DNA of 64,000 bases. It comes from Heloderma charlesbogerti. Taxonomy: Eukaryota; Chordata; Lepidosauria; Squamata; Helodermatidae. The stretch covers positions 814,310-878,309 of the forward strand of contig JANEZZ010000464.1 of NCBI GenBank assembly GCA_026122225.1. Direction: 5' to 3'. The position numbers and the translations under genes are program-made. Positions 57,218 through 64,000 of this stretch are shown here, one piece after another. Each line of letters begins with the position of its first letter. The stretch's first letter is position 1. The notes below the pieces were generated by a model. That model saw nothing but the letters and a program-made list of their open reading frames with translations, did no database searches and had not been told where the DNA came from.

Positions 57218-57567
57218 GTGTTCACCAAAGTAGGTAGGGATAACTAATGCAACCTGAGTACGGAGAGCCTTATGTGATCGTGGATTGTGAGCAATTGCTC
57301 ACCCCCCTTTTCCAGCCCTCTGTGCTCCACCCACTTTCGGTGGTCCGCCAGCTGTGCAACAGTTGTTTACATCTGCCAGGGGGACTGAAGCTCTCTTCCT
57401 GCCTGGGCTGATTTCTCGACGCACAATGTCTGGAGAGGATCAGCAGCAGACATTGCTGCCAGCCCTCAGTTCCCAGGGAGCCTGCTGTGTTCGGGATCCC
57501 GGCAGATCCAAACACAGCCAGCCCTAACTGAATTGGTGCACAGTGCCGGTGGCAAATGAAGATGGTT

Positions 57568-58017
57568 CTGGTCAGGGATGTTGCTAGGCACTGAAAAGAT
57601 TTGGGGCCCAGACCCACATGGCACAAATCTGCATAAAATCTGCACATGTCATTTATGCAAATTTAGAAATAATTACTAGGATTTAAATTTCACAGGAGGC
57701 AAAGCCGGCCAATTCATGTCTCGCCCCCATCACCTTCAATTCTTCAATTGATTTGTCCCCTGACCCACATCATCCTAAACCAATTATTTTTTCTCCCTCA
57801 GCTGCATTGCCATGCAGGGGAATATGGAGGGGTTTTGCAGCATGTAGGAAGGAGTGAATTAACCCTTCCCTTCGCTCTGGAAACATGTCCCCCTGCATGG
57901 CAATTAAGCGGAGGAAGAAACCTATTCGCACCAGTGGATAATCAGGGCTGTGTGGAATAGGTCTGGGGCTCTGGAAAATAGATTTGGGGGTTGGGCCTCA
58001 TGGGCCCAGCAGCACCC
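57568..58017 (+). mobile_element. TTGCTAGGC-family short DNA element, copy 3
   Basis: Starts CAGGGATGTTGCTAGGCACT. Contains AATAATTACTAGGATTTAAA and ends CTCATGGGCCCAGCAGC. Confidence 0.65.
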
Positions 58018-58377
58018 TTAGTTCTTGGGTTCAGGTTCTGTCTAAAAGACCACAAGGTTGAATTATGTTCATCTCTGGTAACTCCAGGAGGTTAGGAACA
58101 GATGGCAGGACGTTGCGAGATTTTATTCTCAATGTCAGTTTTTAATGAACTTGCTTTAACATTTGCATGGTTATTCTGTTTAACTGTGGCACGATCTTAG
58201 CATTTTAAAAACTTTCTTATTTTCCATTTTTATTTTTTGTATAGCCCCCTGGATTTTGCTTTTAGGTCTTCATTATTTGATGCTTTCACTTTGGGCTTAT
58301 GTTATATATAACTGTATTGTATCTTATATTTGTAAAGGCCTTTGTGCTATGGACAAGTAATAAACGTTGCGAGATAG

Positions 58378-58675
58378 TCAGAGAAGGAGCACCCTGCACA
58401 TGCTCAGAGGCACCATCTTTCACCACTTCTACTGTTGCAAACAGGTGCTGGGGTTGAGCCCTATTGGCTCCTGTTCCATGGATTGTGCCCACAAAACCCT
58501 CAGGAGACCCGACTGGGCTTTACCTGGGCTAGGAAGGGGGCAGGAACTCCCTGGAGCCTCCAGCCGGGAAAGCGATCAGTTTCTGCCCACAAGCAAAGCA
58601 GAGGAGGAGGAGAAGAGAATCAAAAGCACCCCAGTTCCAGATGAAGTTGTTAGAGGCAGAGAAGGGGATCCCAGG
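58378..58675 (-). pseudogene. Relic resembling the 5' exon and promoter of FBXO gene B
   Basis: Shares with 52865-53340, in the same order, the words GCACCATCTTTC, GGGCTTTACCTGGGC (minus-strand donor GTAAAG at 58523) and GAGAAGGG(G/A)ATCCC. No F-box exon follows on the minus side before the gene B promoter at 53.3 kb, so the copy looks orphaned. It may be the upstream part of a lost F-box gene, or a spare promoter for gene B. Confidence 0.5.
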
Positions 58676-59819
58676 TAATCCTGCATTGTGGTGGATGCAA
58701 TGTGGAAGCCAGGCTGCCAATGCAGTTGCTGCTGTTGCCACTTGCAGTGACTGCAACCCCCCACCCCCCAAAAAACCTTTAGGAAAAAAGAAAGGAGCTG
58801 TGTTACAACTCCTGCTGCCAATGGTGAGCCCTACCTGTGAGGAACAGTTGAGAATTTCTCTGCCTACTGGGGAAATTTGGTGAAATTGTCCCCCAATTTC
58901 TGTTTCCACAAACAGAGTGCAGAATTTTGAGAGGCCAAATGCGCACCGCTCTAGTTAAAGCCACATCAGCCTTGCTGGAAATTCTTTTAAATTTGAAAAT
59001 TGTTTTAAGGGGAGAGAGGAACCGGAATAGGTACCACAATGCATTTCACTTGGTCTTTACTCCTGCCAGGATCTCTGTGTGCCTTGCTCTCCAAGAGGAT
59101 CTGGAAGGTGGACGTGTCAGCTCTCGCAGAACGGGGTGTGAAGGGTGCGTGTTCCCTGCTGCTGTTTTACAATGTTACCCACTTCTGCTCTTTGATTGCA
59201 GCATTTGGCTGGACCTCAAGAACCTGCCCGGGTCTGTATCTCCCTCCAATGACCACACTGGACTTATAGCTGGCTCCCCTTGGACCCTGAAACGTGACCC
59301 CAACGGACCCCAACATCAAGAGACCCAAACTCAAAATGGGCAACTGCAAAAGTCATTGGCAGGAAACACAACCAAGAATCTGTTAGTTCCTTAAACGTCT
59401 TAACAGCTTCATTTTGGCAGGCTGTTTCAGAGGGCAGAGTCCACTTCATCACAAATATTTAAATAGGCAGGTATCAATACACACTGAGTGCAGAGAGCAC
59501 TATGGGATTGTTTTGCCCCAGAGTGAAGCCCAAAGGCTAAGCAATGCAAGAATCACAGCCAGAGTCACATTACTAGGCTGAATTATTATTTTATTCACTC
59601 AGGAGGAGAAAAACCCCTATACGGAAGAGAATGCTAGGTTATGTGTTTCTCCAGGCCAGGCTGAGAAAACCGAGCAGCCTTTGCTATCCAAAATGTTCTC
59701 AATTCAAGCTTCCATCATCATCCAAATGTCCCCCCTATAAAGATCCAGTCTTGCTTTATCTTGTTTAAATTTCCAGAAATGTTCACAGCTCATATATAGT
59801 CAGCAGCTGCAGACGGATG

Positions 59820-60080
59820 TCATGAGAGAAGCAGGGAACATCGGAAACAGGGACTGTGGGAAGGAGCTCCAAGAGGGTTTTTATTTTTTTTACCAGACAT
59901 AGTAAGTTTTGTCATGGCAAGTACATTCACCAAAGCCTCAGCAGGCTGGATTTCCAAAATAGAAGAAAAAGGATTTGTCCAAAGATAACGGGCCAATGGT
60001 GATGCCGCCATTCTCACTCTGCCTCTAGTTGGCATTCTGTTATAATTTTGGGCCCCGTGTTGGAAGAAGATGTTTGAAAC
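59820..60080 (-). pseudogene. Duplicated, partly deleted copy of gene C last exon (possible alternative terminal exon)
   Basis: A minus-strand CATCTTCAG acceptor is followed by GTTTCA, the same start as the true last exon at 60388. The frame then reads VSNIFFQHGAQNYNR and continues RGRVRMAASPLARYLW. It aligns to VSYTF..RHILFQHQGQHINR and GGRMRMTKSSITL of gene C with about 27-30 nt missing near the start. The deletion keeps the frame, and the frame stays open for 86 codons to a stop at 59820, in the phase needed by exon 4. It is therefore either a relic of tandem exon duplication or a usable alternative 3' exon. An AATAAA on the minus strand at 59880-59885 overlaps its coding part. Confidence 0.65.
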
Positions 60081-60193
60081 CTGAAGATGAGGGAGACAAA
60101 ATTGGAGGAGAGAGAGAGAGAGAGAGAGATGGTTTGAGGTGAGGTTGGAGTATGTGGGTGTGTTCAGAGGAATGAGCCCCTCTCAGGAATAAT

Positions 60194-63100
60194 TTACCGT
60201 AGGCTGGAGACGTTAGACCTCCGGGTGTCAAGGCGTAAGAACTGATAGCAAGAAAATAGGCCAAGGGTGATGCTACTTTTGGTCATTCTCATTCTTCCCC
60301 CAGATAGCTTTCGGTTAATGTGTTGGCCCTGGTGTTGGAAGAGAATGTGGCGGACGCCGGGAGGGCAGCTGTTAAAAGTGTATGAAACCTGCACACAAAA
60401 GAGACAGAAAGATGGGTTTGGGCTGAGGTTGCAGCATGAGAAGCGGGAAAAGCAGCCCCTCTCAGGAACAGAAGAGAATAAGAACATCAGAACAGCCTTG
60501 ATGGATCAGACCAAGGGTCTATCTAGTCCAGCATTCTGTTCGCACAGTGGCCAGTCAGATGCCCCAATGAGAAACCTATAACTAGGACATGAGTGCAATA
60601 GCACCTTCCCGCCCATGTTCCCCAGCAACTGGTGTACACAGGCATGCTACCTTTGATATTGGAGGTAGCATATAGCCATCAGGACTAGTAGCCATTGATA
60701 GCATTATCCTCCATGAATTTGTCCAATCCCCTTTTGAAGCCGTCCAAGTTGGTGGCCATCAATAGTTCTTGTGGTAGCAAATTCCATATTTTAATTCGGC
60801 GCTGCGTGAAGAAGTCCTTCCTTTGATCTGTCCTGATTCTCCCACCATTCAACTTCATGAGATGACCCCCACTGGGTTCTAGTGTTAGGAGAGAGGGAGA
60901 AAAATGTCTCCCTGTCCACTTTCTCCACACCAGGCATCATTTCGTACACCTCTTTCAGGTCTGCCCTCACCCACCTTTTCTCTAGGTGAAGGAGTCCGAG
61001 ATGTTGTAACCTTTCTTCGTAAAGGAGAACAATTTATCCCAGGGGCTGCCAGCCTAAGGCAAACTTTCAGCCAGGGTTTACTTTACCTCACGCCACTCAT
61101 TATCTTTCAGATTGCATTTGTAGTCATCTCCAGAACAATATTCTTGGAGGACTTCGAGGTCTGCCGACAATAGCTTCACGCACAGACGGTAACGGCAACA
61201 ACGGGTGTAGTAATACCTATTTAGCAGATGCGGGAGACAGAAGGAGAAGACATGGACCACGATTCAAGCCCATCGAGACTCGATGTTGGCTCCTAGTTTG
61301 GGGTGTAAAGAGAAGACCTCAGTGCTGGCATGCGCTGTTACTCTGGGCAGTTTTTGGCAGGGAAGCAGCTCATGAATATTAAAAAAAAAAAAAATAAAGA
61401 GATCCGGGTGCCATCCTGACTAGCAGTGCTGGTATCAAATTTGAACTGGTTGACACTCTAAACTGGCAAGGCAAGTTGTTTACCATAGAGATGCAGAGAG
61501 AGAGCGACACACCCTCTCTGCCTCCATGAAGAGCTCTGACCAATGGCAGCTTGCACGCATCTCCTTGCAGCCAATAAGGAGACCCAGAAATGTTGTGCGA
61601 ATCCAGCCTTTAAGGAGGCACTTTTTGTCCTGAGAAGGCAGGGCCTGGCTGAGAGCTCAAGGCCAAAGTAAGTACATGGTGGATTTGTCTGGGTTGGACA
61701 GCTTTGGAGCAGCATGGTGACCTGGGAGCTGTCCAAGGTCCTGCAGCCCAGGTCCAACAGACCTTCTCCTCTGTCCTACTGACCGACTGCCAACCATCTT
61801 TTGGATCTCATGTAGCTCTGTTTATCTCTCAGACTTTAGCTTGGCCCATGGACACCCACCCTCTGTGGCCAAGACAGGATGCTCTCCACTCACCAGTCCT
61901 TCACCACAATACTGGGGTTGATCTCATCTATCAGCTCATCCCAGTAACCGTGATCCTTCAAGGTGATGCACTGACTCTTGATGCAGAGCCTAAGGCACAA
62001 ATTAAAATAATTAGGAACCACCACCATTATTTTGGCATTTGGACTACGCTGTCCAACTCTGCTCATGGGCTTCCTGGACTTATCTGGTTGGCCATTCTGG
62101 GAAGGAGGACAGTGGATTTGATGAAGCTTTGGCATAATCCAGCAAAGCTCTTCGTACATCCTTAAGCTTTAAACTCTTATTTGGGAAGCTATATTTCCAG
62201 TGGCTGAAAAAAGAGGTTGAAGACACCAACACCTGGAGAAGGTGACCAACAGAAGCAGCTGAGAAAGATGGGAGCAGAGAAGGCATTTTTATTGGAAAGA
62301 GTTTTTATTGTAGACATCAGCTCCCTCCAATAAAACATCCTTCCAATAATGGTTGAATTTGGGGCTGGATGAATTTGGGGCTGTTGGATCTGAAAACTAT
62401 CGATTTAGATCTTGGTTAGGGTTGGGACTCTTGTACTGTAGCCAAGTTCTTTTCTTTCATTTTCTTTGGCTTGAAATGTCTGTTTCTACATGGATTTATA
62501 TTAAGAACACCTGATTAGAGGGACTTAATTCAATCTTCCCCTTTTCTGATTATTTCCTTCGTAGGGAGATTTATTAATATTCAGGTCTGCATGAGAATTC
62601 CCACAGGAAAACATGGAAAACGGCTTCTGCATCTCCAAATCTATTTCAGCACAAACGTGGCCACGATCCTCACCCATTCCATGCAGCAAAGCATTTCTTA
62701 ATGTGCTGATAGGGTATATCTTCATCTTTCATGTAAATATTTCTCAGAAGAACATTAGTTGTTTCGAGTTCTAATGAATCTTCTCCCGAAACTTCCTCAA
62801 TTTTCCACTGGCCTTCTGGAGGTGACTTGATTTCCCAGAAGTTCAAGCCCTCTAGGGAAAAAAAGAAGGAAAGACAGAGAGCAACGGGAGAGTGGGGGTG
62901 AGCGAAACAGCATGAATCTTTTAAATAACAACAACTAAACTTATTTGTACAAATGAGTCTAGACGTTGCTACCATAGACTTCTCTGCCCAAACAACAATT
63001 CCTAGATTTCCTTGTTATTAGCAATTGCCGTTAAATCGGTTTAAGCTGCAAGACATTTGAAGTATGGGGTCAGTCCCTCACTTAGGGCACAATCCTACAC

Positions 63101-63885
63101 GTTTAGACAGAAAAAAGTCCCGCAGCTCCCAGGAATGCTGGGAATTGTAAGACTTTTTTTTCTGTCTAAACATGCATAGGATTGCGCCCCTAATCACATT
63201 CATTCCCTTGTAACTTTGGGAAATCCCTTTAAGTTTCCACTGAAATATAATGTTCATTTTTGCTGTCATTAAAAATAGATCGAGCAGCTCTCCTTGGACT
63301 GCACCATTTTGGAGCATAGGTGAAGGAACTGTGTATTTGAAAGCTCTTCCACGTACGTAAAAATAATCCCTGCACTCCAGATACCCACGCATCAGGGAAA
63401 ACATGCCTTGCCGAGTCTTTCATAGGAGGTTCCTTTCTACAAACAAGGATGTGTTTTGTGTGTGTTTTTAATGTGAGGGAGAATTCGAACATGCAGGTTG
63501 GAGGAGAATTGCCACCAACCTGCATTCTGAATCAGGTTAGTCCCCGCAAGGCTATACCAGGCACTTTCAGAAAAGCACGCGTGAATCAGCTTTTCATCAG
63601 ATTGAGGTTTCCTGCCCTCCCAGATAAATAGAGTCACACACCTTCACCACAAGGGTTCCTGATTAAGTTCTTTTCCAGGTGGCAGAAAATGTAGAAGGGT
63701 ATGGACTCTTTCCAGTCAGAGTGGCTGCCCTTCCGTTGGAACTTGCTCCTCCACAGAAGCGGCAAGTCTACCAAGTCCCGCCACTGCGAGCAAACCAGCC
63801 GGCAGTTGGAAATCAGGTCCTTCGAGGGGACCAGAGACAACACGTCCAGCAGGATGTGTTCAGGTAAATCTCCAATGTTTGCCAT
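60194..63885 (-). CDS. Divergent F-box/FBA protein (FBXO gene C, 5 coding exons)
   Basis: Coding exons on the minus strand are 63642-63885, 62674-62851, 61894-61989, 61087-61216 and 60194-60388, giving 843 nt, 280 aa. All introns are GT-AG and phase is kept. The F-box is intact (LPEHILLDVLSLVPSKDL, CRLVCSQWRDLVDLPLLW). FBA blocks present include GLNFWEIK, KDHGYWDELIDEINP, VVKDW, LCVKLLSADLEVL and VSYTF, then PPGVRHILFQHQGQ. As in gene B, exon 2 is enlarged (51 nt more than in A) and the WAGW loop is gone, replaced by a basic stretch (NRKLSGGRMRMTKSSITL). The tail is basic and ends RRSNVSSLR. The first FBA strand after KDW is YYYTRCCRYRL, where gene A has YAARYDCGCRYQL. The acceptor at 63911-63912 shows that the ATG exon continues into a 5' leader; the promoter lies beyond the window. 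A second last exon lies downstream (59820-60080). Likely an SCF substrate receptor with changed ligand specificity. Confidence 0.85.
60478..60935 (-). mobile_element. LINE 3' fragment (MEDNAINGY family)
   Basis: The minus strand encodes a RT ORF end: DFFTQRRIKIWNLLPQELL, then GFKRGLDKFMEDNAINGY, followed by the family 3' region. It lies in the last intron of gene C. Confidence 0.85.
63086..63192. mobile_element. Fold-back MITE in gene C first intron
   Basis: Starts GGGCACAATCCTACACG and ends CATGCATAGGATTGCGCCC. Arms are about 45 bp. Confidence 0.85.
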
Positions 63886-64000
63886 CTTCCTTCTGAGAGT
63901 CCTCAGCTGCCTGCAAAGAAGAACCAGAAGAAACACACATTGTTACCACCAGCGGGCAACAGACAATGACCTGACAGGGCATCCTTGACAAAGAAGCTGC

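Noticed and set aside
45233..63885. Naming genes B and C FBXO2 and FBXO44
   Set aside because: Strand arrangement and sequence do not support one-to-one orthology. Both are closer in the F-box to each other and to gene A, and both lack the FBXO2 glycan loop.

Overview
The window looks like nuclear DNA of a squamate reptile, most likely a lizard. It holds many truncated CR1 LINEs with the octamer-like ATTCTATG tail, BovB/RTE LINE 3' ends, L2-type LINE ends, tRNA-derived SINEs whose 3' tail resembles BovB (Sauria-SINE-like), a Tc1 transposon and many small inverted-repeat elements. Genes are multi-exon with consensus GT-AG introns, so most simple open frames are noise. The species was not determined.

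Five genes could be assembled exon by exon, and all junctions keep phase. DRAXIN (minus strand, about 0.7-7.6 kb, 348 aa) is a secreted axon-guidance protein. MAD2L2/REV7 (plus strand, 22.4-30.8 kb, 211 aa) is a HORMA protein of DNA polymerase zeta and shieldin. It sits behind an unmethylated-looking CpG island at 21.2-22.1 kb. Three tandem minus-strand genes of the F-box/FBA family (FBXO6/FBXO44/FBXO2 group) follow: A (32.6-36.8 kb, 254 aa), B (45.2-51.3 kb, 271 aa) and C (60.2-63.9 kb, 280 aa). Gene order and relative strands (FBXO6, MAD2L2, DRAXIN) match the human 1p36 block read in the opposite direction.

A is a conventional FBXO6/44-like protein. B and C are diverged copies. They keep the F-box that docks on SKP1 but have a longer first FBA exon and have lost the aromatic residues of the glycan-binding loop in the last exon. 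Gene C is followed by a second, partly deleted but still open copy of that last exon. A relic resembling the 5' exon and promoter of gene B lies at 58.4-58.7 kb. Together these point to repeated tandem duplication and remodelling of an F-box cluster.

The rest is repeats. From 7.6 to 21 kb lies the head-to-head gap between DRAXIN and MAD2L2, with LINE and SINE pieces, a composite microsatellite and a striking 44-bp tandem array at 20.05-20.88 kb. MAD2L2 introns carry SINEs and a CR1 copy pressed against a splice site. Between the F-box genes lie hAT-like short elements, fold-back MITEs, LINE pieces and the Tc1 element at 45.7-47.4 kb.
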